Shown here piece after piece: positions 18,136-26,759 of a stretch of DNA of 64,000 nucleotides; position 1 is the stretch's first letter, and the number at the start of each line of letters is the position of its first letter. Both the position numbers and the translations under genes were made by a program. Below the pieces are notes generated by a model that was not told the DNA's origin, ran no database searches, and saw nothing but the letters and a program-made list of their open reading frames with translations. The DNA comes from Chitinophaga eiseniae (GTDB taxonomy: Bacteria; Bacteroidota; Bacteroidia; Chitinophagales; Chitinophagaceae), in assembly GCF_012641265.1 (NCBI RefSeq), contig NZ_JABAHZ010000004.1, forward strand, positions 434,001-498,000. Direction: 5' to 3'.

Positions 18136-21100
18136 TTACGACTGATGAATTAGTACGGGATGAGATATCGACAAATCTTCCCGTTGATGACCGCCGGTGG
18201 AATGATGCCCATTGCCGGATGGTAATTCTATTTTTGGCGGTATCAGCTTGTACACTACGGGCGTCACTATACGCGACAACAAAGTAGAACTGATCAACCC
18301 TCCAATCAAAACAATCGCCAGTGGCGCAATCAGCGGATTGGTAGATATGGCCACCGGTATCAGTCCGCCTATGGCAGTGAGCGAAGTGAGTACGATCGGC
18401 AGGAAACGCACTTCCCCGGCTTCCCGTATAGCTGCATCCAGCGGAGTACCCTGCATACGCAGCTGGTTGGTAAAATCTACCAGTAAGATGGTATTCTTCA
18501 CCTCTATACCAGCCAGGGCTATCAGGCCAATTATTGCCACAAAGGACAGGGAGTTGCCGGTCAGCCAAAGCGCTATCGCCGCACCTACAATACCCAGCGG
18601 GATTACCGACAATACGATCAGCATGCTCTTAAAGGTTTTGAATTGCAGGATCAATACGGCCACAAACAGGAACACGGTCACAATAATTACGCCCATAAAG
18701 CCACCAAAGGAGTTTTTACGGCTTTCTACTTCACCTCCCATCTCATAACTATATCCTGTTGGCAGATGCATGGCATCCATTTGTTTTACGACGTCGTTAA
18801 TAACCTGGTCGGTCAGGAAACCCTTGCGGATAAAGGCACTCACGGCTACTACCCGGTTTTTCTCCTGGTGGTTAATAGTCAGGGGAGATGTTTCCAGCTG
18901 TAGCTGTGCTACCTGTGAGAGTGGAATCGCCGTTCCCTGGCTGTTGTTCACATACAAATCCTTAAATACATCCAATGTAGGCTTACCCGTTTTTTCTTTA
19001 GTGAGCAGGATATCGTAATCGTTGTCGTTTTGATCGTTGTACTGACCCAGGTTAATACCGGAGATGGCTAAACGCACTACCCGGTCAATATTGGCGGTAG
19101 GAATCCCCAACTGCTGGGCCTTTTCCCGGTCTATCTTTACCCGGATATCCGATTTCAGGGTGCTTACGGGGTTGTTGATATAAATGGTACCGGCTGTTTT
19201 TTCCAGCAGCTTTTCCACGTTGCCGGCTACTGCCCGCAGGGTATCCAGGTTGTCGCCAAAGAGCCTTACTTCTACCGGTGCCACCATCGGTGGCCCCTGC
19301 TCAAAATTCTTTACTTCCACTTTAGCGCCGGGATAAGGCGTCCAGCGCTTGCGGAGCGACTCAATCAGCCTGGTTTTTTCGGCGGGGCTGGCATGAGGGT
19401 CCAGCTGCACAAAGATCTGGGCATAGTCGCCCCGTTCGTTCTCCTGCATTTCGTTGTAATAAATGCGTGGGTTGCCTTTCCCAATATTGCTGACATAGGA
19501 ACGGATGTCTTTTTCCTGTTTCAGCGTTTGTTCTATTTGTTGTACAATGCCATTGGTATAAGCAAGATTGGACTGCGGCGGTGCAAAAATATTGATGAGG
19601 AATTGCGGCTTTTCTGAAGCCGGGAACAGGCTGAAACCAATGGCTTTAAACAGGCCAATGGCGCCGCCAAAAATCACCACGGATACGATCAGCGTCAGCA
19701 CAGGTCTTTGCAGGGCCTTGTCCAGCAGGCGGGCATAGCTGCCATGGATTAACTTTTTCAGCATACGCATAAACAGGTTACCATCAGGGTGACCGCTATG
19801 CTCTTTCAGCAACCGGCTGGCCAGGAAGGGGATAATAGTGAGCGATACGCCCATGGAGGCCAATACGCTGAAAATAACGGCCAGCGGGAGGCTCCGGATA
19901 AAGTCACCGCTGCCTTCAGGCATAAATACCAGCGGCATAAAGGCAATAATCAATGCTGCGGTACAGCCAATAACGGCTAGCCCAATCTGGGAAGTGGCTT
20001 TCAGCGTGGCTTCCATGCGGGAATGTCCTTCCAGCATCCATCGTTCTATATTTTCTACCACCACAATGCTGTCGTCTACCAGCAGCCCCAGGGCTACTAC
20101 CAATCCCACAATGCTCAGCTGGTTCAGGTTATAGCCAAAGAACTGCAGCAATACGATGCCAATAGATAACGACAACGGGATGGATATCATCACAATTAAT
20201 GCCGGGCGTTGTCCTAACGGCAACAAGGTAAAGGCCACCAGGAGTATGGCGATGAGGAAATCCTTTCCCAGTCCGCTTAATCGGTTGTTGACCGCATCGG
20301 CCTGGTCGAAATACTGCACCAGGTCAATATTAGCGGGCAGGGTTTGCTTGAACTTTTCTATAACAGGTTTGTACTGCTGCTGTGTTTTGGAGATGTTTTC
20401 ACCGCTCTTCTGTGCAGCAGAAACCACAACGCTGCGATGCCCGTTGAGGCGTACGAAGTATTTCTCATCTTCAAAACCATAATATATCCGGGCAATATCT
20501 TTCAGGAATACAATCTTTCCATTGGCATTGGATACAATAGTGTTGTTGATTTCATCGATATGCTGGTAGTTGCCGCTGGTTTTGATATTGAAGCTTTTGT
20601 CGCCTGCATCGATGCTCCCACCGGGGATATTGGCCATTTCGCTTTGTACGGCAGCCATCACCGTGTTTACCGGCAAATGCAGCTGGGCCATTTTATCAAG
20701 CTGCAATTCCACCCTTACCTGCTGATCCGGCAGGCCATGCAGTTTTACATTTTTGAGAGAAGGAATTTTTTCCAGTTCATCCTGCAGCTTGTCAGCATAG
20801 TAGCGTAGCTTGTCGCGGGAGGCATTTTCAGAGATCAGGGCTACCTGCAATACGTTTACATCGGAGGGTTCCTGCTTTCTCACTTCCATGCTGTAAATGT
20901 CTGCCGGCAAGTCTTTCCGCTTGTTGTTGACTTCTCTCACCAGCTCCTGGTATTTCTGGTCTACGTTAGAGCTGTATTTATACTCTACCCGTATCAGGGC
21001 TACGCCATCGTTGATGGTGGTGCGCACCCGTTTGATGTCATCCAGTCCATAGATTTCTTTCTCCATGGGATCTACTACCAGGTCTTCCATGTCTTTGGGA

Positions 21101-21264
21101 CTGGTACCGGGGTATACCACTACCACGGTAAACTGTGGCGCTCTCATTTCCGGATCTTCTGAGCGGGGCATATTGAGGATGGTAGTAAGTCCCAGCACGA
21201 TGATCATGATGAAAATGACCAGGGTAAACTGGTAGTTTTTGACGGCATATCTCGCTATTTTCAT
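18136..21264 (-). CDS. RND efflux transporter permease (AcrB/HAE1-like)
   Basis: A 1042-residue inner-membrane proton-driven exporter, the energising part of a tripartite pump. The two-fold RND layout is clear, with two sets of six membrane helices, each preceded by TM1 or TM7 and a large periplasmic loop. Proton-relay residues are visible: the Asp-Asp pair in GLLVDDSIVVVEN (TM4) and the lysine in AGIEVKNTILLVDF (TM10). The GGEVESRKNSFGGF segment is also typical. The length matches AcrB-type pumps. The C-terminal tail is His- and Ser-rich (GNGHHSTGGHQRED), possibly of no functional weight. It is the last gene of the TolC-adaptor-permease operon, 11 bp after the adaptor gene. The export substrate is not predictable. 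Confidence 0.95.
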   Translation of the reverse strand: MKIARYAVKNYQFTLVIFIMIIVLGLTTILNMPRSEDPEMRAPQFTVVVVYPGTSPKDMEDLVVDPMEKEIYGLDDIKRVRTTINDGVALIRVEYKYSSNVDQKYQELVREVNNKRKDLPADIYSMEVRKQEPSDVNVLQVALISENASRDKLRYYADKLQDELEKIPSLKNVKLHGLPDQQVRVELQLDKMAQLHLPVNTVMAAVQSEMANIPGGSIDAGDKSFNIKTSGNYQHIDEINNTIVSNANGKIVFLKDIARIYYGFEDEKYFVRLNGHRSVVVSAAQKSGENISKTQQQYKPVIEKFKQTLPANIDLVQYFDQADAVNNRLSGLGKDFLIAILLVAFTLLPLGQRPALIVMISIPLSLSIGIVLLQFFGYNLNQLSIVGLVVALGLLVDDSIVVVENIERWMLEGHSRMEATLKATSQIGLAVIGCTAALIIAFMPLVFMPEGSGDFIRSLPLAVIFSVLASMGVSLTIIPFLASRLLKEHSGHPDGNLFMRMLKKLIHGSYARLLDKALQRPVLTLIVSVVIFGGAIGLFKAIGFSLFPASEKPQFLINIFAPPQSNLAYTNGIVQQIEQTLKQEKDIRSYVSNIGKGNPRIYYNEMQENERGDYAQIFVQLDPHASPAEKTRLIESLRKRWTPYPGAKVEVKNFEQGPPMVAPVEVRLFGDNLDTLRAVAGNVEKLLEKTAGTIYINNPVSTLKSDIRVKIDREKAQQLGIPTANIDRVVRLAISGINLGQYNDQNDNDYDILLTKEKTGKPTLDVFKDLYVNNSQGTAIPLSQVAQLQLETSPLTINHQEKNRVVAVSAFIRKGFLTDQVINDVVKQMDAMHLPTGYSYEMGGEVESRKNSFGGFMGVIIVTVFLFVAVLILQFKTFKSMLIVLSVIPLGIVGAAIALWLTGNSLSFVAIIGLIALAGIEVKNTILLVDFTNQLRMQGTPLDAAIREAGEVRFLPIVLTSLTAIGGLIPVAISTNPLIAPLAIVLIGGLISSTLLSRIVTPVVYKLIPPKIELPSGNGHHSTGGHQREDLSISHPVLIHQS

Positions 21265-21275
21265 GGTAGTAATGA

Positions 21276-22319
21276 TTATTGGATGATACGGATAGGTGAT
21301 TGATCCTTCAGGTAGGCGCTGCCAGAGATGATGAGTGCCCTGGCTTGTTCCATGCCGCTGCTGATAAGTACATTTTCTTTTTCCATACCGGCTACGGTGA
21401 CGGGCACTTTTTGTGCGGTTTTATTATCGTTGGTCACAAATACAAAGCCGGTGCTGCCGTTTCCATCGAGCAGGGCGGCGTAGGGGATACTCCAGGTGCT
21501 GCCAGCAGTGGTGGTGGCGGCGTTGATATGGCAGCGGCCAAACATGCCGGCCGCGATAGCGGCGGGCTTGCTGCCGGTCAGTTGTACGTCTACGAGGAAG
21601 GTACCGCTCTGCGCATCGACACCCTCCGATTTACGTGTAACCATGCCTGTTAAACTGTCGCCCGGTACGCCGGAAATTTCTATGCCGGCTTTATCTCCTG
21701 TTTTTATCTGTGCCCACTCTCTATCGCTTACGCCTACACGTAATAGCCAATGTGCGCTGCTGGCGCCGTTGGTTTGCAACACGGCCGTGCCGGCGTTCAC
21801 CATCTGGCCGGCGCTTACCAGCTTATGCAGAACGTATCCATCCTGGGTAGCATGGATAGAAGAGTAGCTGCGGTTAAACTGGGAGGTGCTCAGTTGCTGC
21901 CGGGCCTGGTCCATCACGGTCTTGCTGTTATCCAGCTGTTCCTGGGTAGCTACGCTGTCGTTGTGCAACCGCATGGTCCGTTGGTAATCCCGTTGCGCTT
22001 TATCAAAGGCCAGCTGGTCACGTTGCACCTGTGCATCAATTTCTGTGAGATTGAGGGTAGCCAGCAACTGTCCTTTATGTACCCGGTCGCCTTCTTTCAC
22101 CAGTATATTATTGATAATGCCGTTGGTTTTGAAAGAGAGATATACTTCATCATCGGTGGTAAACTGGCCAGACGCATGGATGGTGATAGCGCTGCCCTGT
22201 TTGGCCAGGGGCATTACTTTCACGGGAATAGTGTCTGAGTTGCTGGTAACAGCCGCCGGCTTGCTGCCGCAGGAAAACAGGAGCAGGGAAAGTGGCAGCA
22301 GCAGTAAGGTATTTTTCAT
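21276..22319 (-). CDS. RND efflux periplasmic adaptor (membrane fusion protein), lipoprotein
   Basis: A 347-residue adaptor that should bridge the permease and the TolC channel. It starts with a lipoprotein signal (LLFSC, Cys17). The lipoyl/hairpin architecture is visible: a first lipoyl half near 60-85 (INNILVKEGDRVHKGQLLATL), a coiled-coil hairpin at about 90-145 (LNLTEIDAQVQRDQLAFDKAQRDYQRTM) and the returning lipoyl half (SIHATQDGYVLHKLVSAGQMV). A beta-barrel domain and a membrane-proximal domain follow. It lies 11 bp after tolC and 11 bp before the permease gene, so the three are surely co-transcribed. Confidence 0.95.
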   Translation of the reverse strand: MKNTLLLLPLSLLLFSCGSKPAAVTSNSDTIPVKVMPLAKQGSAITIHASGQFTTDDEVYLSFKTNGIINNILVKEGDRVHKGQLLATLNLTEIDAQVQRDQLAFDKAQRDYQRTMRLHNDSVATQEQLDNSKTVMDQARQQLSTSQFNRSYSSIHATQDGYVLHKLVSAGQMVNAGTAVLQTNGASSAHWLLRVGVSDREWAQIKTGDKAGIEISGVPGDSLTGMVTRKSEGVDAQSGTFLVDVQLTGSKPAAIAAGMFGRCHINAATTTAGSTWSIPYAALLDGNGSTGFVFVTNDNKTAQKVPVTVAGMEKENVLISSGMEQARALIISGSAYLKDQSPIRIIQ

Positions 22320-22330
22320 GTGAGTATAAT

Positions 22331-23695
22331 TTATTGGTTGTTGTTATCAATCTGGTAAGATGCCTGGGTACGTTCTACTGCGGCGTAAGCGGTTTGTACG
22401 GCCGCCTGGGCAACAGTGGTTTGCAGCTGTGCCTGGGTCAGTTGATTCTGCGCATCCAGGAGTTCTATATACAGCAGTTGCCCTTCCTTATACACCTTCA
22501 GCTGATCGCGGTAATATCTTTCTGCGAACGACAGCTGGCTTTTAGCGGTGTTGAAGTTCAGCAGGGCCGTCTGGTAGTCGTTAACCGCCTGGTATACCTG
22601 TAGCCGCAGGGCTTCTGCTGTTTGGTCGGCGGCATTGGTGATGGTTTGTACATCATTGGCCGCCTGTTTGATTTTGTATTTGTATTTGTGAGAAGCAAAT
22701 AAGTTCCATTCCAGGTTTACGCCGAACAGGTAATAGCGCGTATCCCGGTTGAAGTTGCCCCCCATACCCTGGGAGCCCAGGTCGACGAAGGTGCTGAGCT
22801 TAGGTACCAGGTAAGCCCGCTGTAATTTTTCGTTTAACCGGTAGGCGTTAGTAGCACTTTTGTACTGTGCCAGTTCTTCCCGGTCGTTGATGTCTTTGCC
22901 GGGCAACTGTGCCGGAGCGGTGAGTAAAGTGCTGTCCAGCGTAATGTTTTCGGTGAGACCGCGATTCAGCAGGAAGTTGAAATAGGCCCTGGAATTCTGC
23001 CGGGAGGCCACTGCTTTATTGATATCGGCTTCTGTTTTTTCTTTCTCGGTCTGCGCACGGTACAAGGCGGTGTTATTGCGCACGCCATTGCGCACCATGC
23101 TTTCATTGATGCGGATATTTTCCTGGATCAGCGACAAGGCATTGTTGTATATAGCCACGGCCTGTGAGGCCTGGTAGTATTGGTAGTAGGCGGTTTTGAT
23201 ATCTTTTACCAGTTCCCGTTTATATACGTTTACCGCTGCCTGTTGCTGCGTAATCTGTTCTTTTTTTATCAGCTGGTTGTAATAGATTTCTGCATTCAGC
23301 AATGGGAGGGAGGCCCGCAGTTTGGCATCGTAAAAATTATCGGGGTTCAGTTGTACATGCACATTGTCGAGCGATTTAAACTGGTGACTATTGGTGAGCT
23401 GGTTGAGGCTGTTGTACACCGGGTTCATGATATCGCCGATAGGAAAGTCGATAGTACGGCCTCCCGACGATTTGGTATAATTGCCCAACAGGGATACGTT
23501 GGGACCAAATAAGCTCCTGGCTTCTTGCAGGGCCAGCATCGATTTGGTTAGCTGGAAATGTTGTTCCTTCAACCCCTTATTATTTTGAAAAGCTTGTTGA
23601 ATGTATTGGTCCAGCACATTGTTCTGCGCCAGGATGGGGCGTCCGGCCAGCAATACGGCCACTAACAATGCTCCTTTAATAACTGATGTGTACAT
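22331..23695 (-). CDS. TolC-family outer-membrane efflux channel
   Basis: A 454-residue outer-membrane factor with a signal peptide ending at ILAQ. Long amphipathic helices dominate, in the duplicated TolC pattern. Examples are NNKGLKEQHFQLTKSMLALQEARSLFGPNVSLLGNY near 38-73 and FNTAKSQLSFAERYYRDQLKVYKEGQLLYIELLDAQNQLTQAQLQ near 380-425, both standard OEP-family signatures. As the first gene of the pump operon it lies directly downstream of the tetR gene. Its upstream region holds a perfect 13-bp palindrome that also occurs in the tetR promoter, so it is probably repressed by that regulator. Confidence 0.95.
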   Translation of the reverse strand: MYTSVIKGALLVAVLLAGRPILAQNNVLDQYIQQAFQNNKGLKEQHFQLTKSMLALQEARSLFGPNVSLLGNYTKSSGGRTIDFPIGDIMNPVYNSLNQLTNSHQFKSLDNVHVQLNPDNFYDAKLRASLPLLNAEIYYNQLIKKEQITQQQAAVNVYKRELVKDIKTAYYQYYQASQAVAIYNNALSLIQENIRINESMVRNGVRNNTALYRAQTEKEKTEADINKAVASRQNSRAYFNFLLNRGLTENITLDSTLLTAPAQLPGKDINDREELAQYKSATNAYRLNEKLQRAYLVPKLSTFVDLGSQGMGGNFNRDTRYYLFGVNLEWNLFASHKYKYKIKQAANDVQTITNAADQTAEALRLQVYQAVNDYQTALLNFNTAKSQLSFAERYYRDQLKVYKEGQLLYIELLDAQNQLTQAQLQTTVAQAAVQTAYAAVERTQASYQIDNNNQ

Positions 23696-23718
23696 AATGA
23701 ACGGTGTTTATCGATGCG

Positions 23719-23752
23719 CAAAAAAATAAAGCCAGGAGGCTTCTGTAATCAA
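23719..23752 (-). promoter_or_regulatory. Candidate promoter of the efflux operon
   Basis: On the minus strand a TTG (23750-23752) precedes a T-rich -7-like stretch ending in TTTG (23719-23728), at a spacing close to the Bacteroidota norm. The -7 box has extra T residues compared with TAnnTTTG, so this is tentative. The palindromic operator at 23764-23776 lies 11 bp upstream of it. Confidence 0.35.
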
Positions 23753-23763
23753 TGTTGATATAC

Positions 23764-23776
23764 TAAACAGTGTTTA
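23764..23776. promoter_or_regulatory. Operator for the TetR regulator, efflux operon copy
   Basis: TAAACAGTGTTTA is a perfect 6-bp inverted repeat around a central G, placed 68 bp upstream of the tolC start. Twelve of its thirteen bases recur at 24463-24475, inside the tetR promoter. A shared palindrome at both promoters is the expected pattern for the operator of a local TetR repressor. A partial further copy (CAGTGTTAAA) follows at 23781-23790. Confidence 0.7.
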
Positions 23777-23790
23777 ATAGCAGTGTTAAA

Positions 23791-23811
23791 AAAAAGCCAG
23801 GATGGCTTTTT
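23791..23811 (-). terminator. Terminator of tetR
   Basis: A perfect 8-bp stem (23791-23798 with 23804-23811) around a 5-nt loop lies 6 bp beyond the tetR stop. On the minus strand it ends in a run of T residues. It insulates tetR from the efflux operon, which therefore needs its own promoter. Confidence 0.75.
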
Positions 23812-23817
23812 ACTGAT

Positions 23818-24435
23818 TTATGCTTTGATCATCTCCAGGTATTCGTCAATAGCGGTGGCGATTACCCGTGGTACATCTTCTTCCGGTACCCTGGATACCT
23901 TGGTACATCTGCCCCGCAGATGCAGGCTGATTAAGCCATGCGCAAAGCCCCAAACTGACAGGGTAGCTATCGTAGCATCTTTAAATTTCACTACCTTCTT
24001 CTCTATACACTCCTGCATCAAGCCATGCAAGGCATCGTAAGAAGGATCCCCGTTCTCCCATTTCTCTTTCTCTACCAGGGTGTTCATCGGCGCTTTAATA
24101 ATAAACATCAGATCGTACAACTCCGGGTGTTGCCGGGAAAATTCAAGATAGGCAACGGCCAGTTGCTCCAATCGTTTGAACGGATCCTCCGCGTTTATCT
24201 TCTCCCTGAACTCCTCTGCCAGGGTGGCAAAAGCCTGGCTCTGCACATCATACAACAGTTCGTCTTTATCTTTGTAATAGAGATAAATCGTAGCCGGACT
24301 GTACTCAATCTTATCAGCGATGTTGCGGATAGATACTTTTTCATAACCTTCTTCCACAATCATCTCAACAGCAGCATCTACTATGCGCCGGCGCATTTCT
24401 GCCTTTTCACGCTCTTTTCTTTCAATAATGCCCAA
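23818..24435 (-). CDS. TetR/AcrR-family transcriptional repressor of the efflux operon
   Basis: A dimeric DNA-binding regulator. The TetR N-terminal helix-turn-helix is clear: RRRIVDAAVEMIVEEGYEKVSIRNIADKIEYSPATIYLYYKDKDELL over about residues 15-61, followed by an all-helical ligand domain with the TetR_C-type DLMFIIKAPMNTL segment. The open frame reaches back to 24498, but a near-perfect promoter lies at 24454-24484, so translation must start later. The first in-frame start after the expected transcription start is a TTG at 24435 (205 residues, LGIIERKEREKAEMRRR); the ATG at 24396 is an alternative that removes the basic leader. Its operator overlaps its own promoter, implying autorepression, and recurs before tolC. 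Confidence 0.88.
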   Translation of the reverse strand: MGIIERKEREKAEMRRRIVDAAVEMIVEEGYEKVSIRNIADKIEYSPATIYLYYKDKDELLYDVQSQAFATLAEEFREKINAEDPFKRLEQLAVAYLEFSRQHPELYDLMFIIKAPMNTLVEKEKWENGDPSYDALHGLMQECIEKKVVKFKDATIATLSVWGFAHGLISLHLRGRCTKVSRVPEEDVPRVIATAIDEYLEMIKA

Positions 24436-24453
24436 GTTGTTAGGTTTACAGTG

Positions 24454-24484
24454 CAAATATACTGAACAGTGTTTATTTTCCAAA
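24454..24484 (-). promoter_or_regulatory. tetR promoter (TTTG, 19 bp, TATATTTG)
   Basis: On the minus strand TTTG (24481-24484), a 19-bp spacer and TATATTTG (24454-24461) give a textbook Bacteroidota sigma-ABfr promoter. Transcription should start near 24447. This is the best promoter match I saw in the window and it rules out starts upstream of it for the TetR protein. Confidence 0.85.
24463..24475. promoter_or_regulatory. Operator for the TetR regulator, autoregulatory copy
   Basis: TGAACAGTGTTTA lies wholly within the 19-bp spacer between the -33 and -7 boxes of tetR. It differs at one base from the perfect palindrome upstream of tolC. Binding here would block RNA polymerase directly, which is the standard mode of TetR autorepression. 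Confidence 0.7.
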
Positions 24485-24511
24485 TTTATTTTCAGCAAGA
24501 CCTTTTCAAAA

Positions 24512-26749
24512 TTACTCCACGCTCACCTCATCGCAACATAGAGCAGGCTGTTTACCCGCTACCAGGCGCCATTCCGGCAAAGCGGCCGGGCATTTGGCAG
24601 TAACCCTGATATACCTGGCGGAAGTGCCTGGTAAAGAAAAAGGGTAGTGCTGGATTTGGACGGTATAGTCTTCGGCCGGCACCTGGATGTCTTTTTCCCC
24701 GGCAGTGGTAAAATGTTGCCCGTCAACCGACGTTTCTACCTGTATACGTACCGGCGTAAAAATATAATGCCGGGCATCCAGCAGGAAATTCATTTGTACC
24801 TGGTGAATAGTTTTGTTAGTACCCATATCGATCGTGGCAATCATATCCTTACCATAGGTAAACAGCCAGTTATAGCTGAAATCTTTACCACCCATTAATC
24901 CATCGGTAAGGGTAGCCTCTTTCTTGGGTGAATATTCTGGCGTATAAGGGTGTACCAGCGTTACCGGCGCACGTAATGCCAGGCTGTTGATCCATTTACG
25001 GGAAAAAAGCTCCTGCCATTCCTGTACGTAGGCATCGGGCGATAAACCACCTTCCGACAGCTCCTGTACGCCGGCTGTCTTACATTGCTGCGCGAATTGC
25101 TGGACGCGCTGCGGCCACCTCGCTTTTACGGTACCATCGGCCTCCAGGTAGCCGTATTGCTCGTTTCCATAGTAGCGTGATTGCTGTAATACCACGTATT
25201 CCAGGAACAGGCGGGTACCAGCCACCCGCTGCCGGAAAACAGGATTGTCACCCGCGGCCGTTTCGGCCTTGTCCAGCAGGGTGGAGTATTGATCTATCAG
25301 CTTCGGTGATAAGTAGTCACGGATATTATAAACCGGGTTCCCGTAAATATCCAGCGTAGTATGCGTGGTTTTAACGGCATTGCTGAGTGCCTCCAGGTAT
25401 TGCGCTATAAACGGCGCTGCCGGGCCATAATATCCTTTCAGGAAATCATTATTGACCTGCTGCATATCAGCGTCGGGATGCCATAACAGGGCCGCCTGTA
25501 CGTAGCTGTTATAGGCCGCCATATCGCCATAGGTTTCGCCGCTACCCTGGGAAAACACACCTTTCACATGATGTGCCGCAAAATATTTGATATTGGATTG
25601 CAGGTTATCATAATCCGGGAAAGGGGCCAGGTAGTTGGTAAACTGCGTGGTATAGTCCCAGATAAACAGGTTGCTGGTCATCGCTTCCCATCCTTCCAGG
25701 TGCTTGCGGAAAGCTGCGGCCGAAGACGTTTGTGCCAACGGCTCCTGCCGGAAAGCATCTATGGTGCTTAGCATGATATACACGTTGTTGCCGGGCTTCG
25801 TTTTCAACGGCGGCCTGGCGGTATAGCCATAAGCCAGCGTGGTAAAGCGTTGCTGCGGAAACTGACTGGCTACGCGGTTTACAAACCGGATCAGGGAACC
25901 CTGTGGTCCGCCTTCCTCTGCATCTGCCTTACGGCATAAATCGCAGGTACAGGCGCCGCCGCCATCCTCGGGAGATATAGACCAGTATGCTGCATCGGGG
26001 TTATCTGCAATGGCCTTTTTAAACCGGGCTACCGTTAATGCATATACGTTTTCATTACTCAGACAGAGCTGTTGGGCCTGCCTTTTCCCGTTTACCAGTG
26101 AATAATATTCCGGGTGTTCCTTAAAATAAGTAGCAGGTGGAAGGAGCTTAAAAAAGGAATGTCCCCACAGTCCCCACAGGTCTTCAAACCGGTGTAACCG
26201 GTGCCACGACAGGTATTCAGGGTCCATGGAAGGAGGGTAGTAGCTCTCCCGGTAAAGGAAAGCCGGTTCCTGCAAATCAGACAGGGACCCGCTGATACGT
26301 ATATCCTTTGTTGTTGGAACCAACGCAGGGCCCGCGCCATCCTTACGGCAACCCATATAGGCCTGCAGGGTATGATATACGCCGTATACTACACCTTGCC
26401 CGCTGCCCCCGCGGATATAAAGGAACTTGTCTTTACTGCCGGTAAAAAAACCTTCAGCCTTTATCTTTTCCGGGCCATAGGTATGGTCGGTACTGCCAAT
26501 AAATACGGCCAGCTGATCTTTATACTGGTTTTCCGGGATCACCGGTAAAGCAGCTCCGGAAATACGTTTTACATAATCCCTGAATATATCTGCTGCTTTA
26601 CTTTCCGCTTTGCTGGCCTCCGTGGGCACTACAATAACATAGGCACTGTGCCCCTGCTGTACCAGCGATAATTCACCAGTTTGCGGGTGACACGCGCCTA
26701 GTAACATAGTTGTCACCGTTAACAAAACACTGCTCATAAATCTGCACAT
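24512..26749 (-). CDS. DUF4838-family lipoprotein, glycoside-hydrolase-like
   Basis: A 745-residue lipoprotein (lipobox LGAC, Cys20; ATG at 26737 is an alternative start). Residues 25-150 resemble the GH20/GH67-type N-terminal alpha/beta domain (AYVIVVPTEASKAESKAADIFRDYV to GVVYGVYHTLQAYMGC). The middle is a DUF4838 TIM-barrel-like domain with YWSISPEDGGGACTCDLCR, YGYTARPPLKTKPGNNVYIMLS and VFSQGSGETYGDMAAYNSYVQAALLW. The last 130 residues look like a discoidin-type carbohydrate-binding domain. The family is predicted to act on glycans, but its activity is not established to my knowledge. It is the last gene of the six-gene synthase operon, 10 bp after the YaiO gene, where analogous systems encode a hydrolase (BcsZ, PgaB). 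Confidence 0.8.
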   Translation of the reverse strand: MCRFMSSVLLTVTTMLLGACHPQTGELSLVQQGHSAYVIVVPTEASKAESKAADIFRDYVKRISGAALPVIPENQYKDQLAVFIGSTDHTYGPEKIKAEGFFTGSKDKFLYIRGGSGQGVVYGVYHTLQAYMGCRKDGAGPALVPTTKDIRISGSLSDLQEPAFLYRESYYPPSMDPEYLSWHRLHRFEDLWGLWGHSFFKLLPPATYFKEHPEYYSLVNGKRQAQQLCLSNENVYALTVARFKKAIADNPDAAYWSISPEDGGGACTCDLCRKADAEEGGPQGSLIRFVNRVASQFPQQRFTTLAYGYTARPPLKTKPGNNVYIMLSTIDAFRQEPLAQTSSAAAFRKHLEGWEAMTSNLFIWDYTTQFTNYLAPFPDYDNLQSNIKYFAAHHVKGVFSQGSGETYGDMAAYNSYVQAALLWHPDADMQQVNNDFLKGYYGPAAPFIAQYLEALSNAVKTTHTTLDIYGNPVYNIRDYLSPKLIDQYSTLLDKAETAAGDNPVFRQRVAGTRLFLEYVVLQQSRYYGNEQYGYLEADGTVKARWPQRVQQFAQQCKTAGVQELSEGGLSPDAYVQEWQELFSRKWINSLALRAPVTLVHPYTPEYSPKKEATLTDGLMGGKDFSYNWLFTYGKDMIATIDMGTNKTIHQVQMNFLLDARHYIFTPVRIQVETSVDGQHFTTAGEKDIQVPAEDYTVQIQHYPFSLPGTSARYIRVTAKCPAALPEWRLVAGKQPALCCDEVSVE

Positions 26750-26759
26750 TGTAAGTCTG

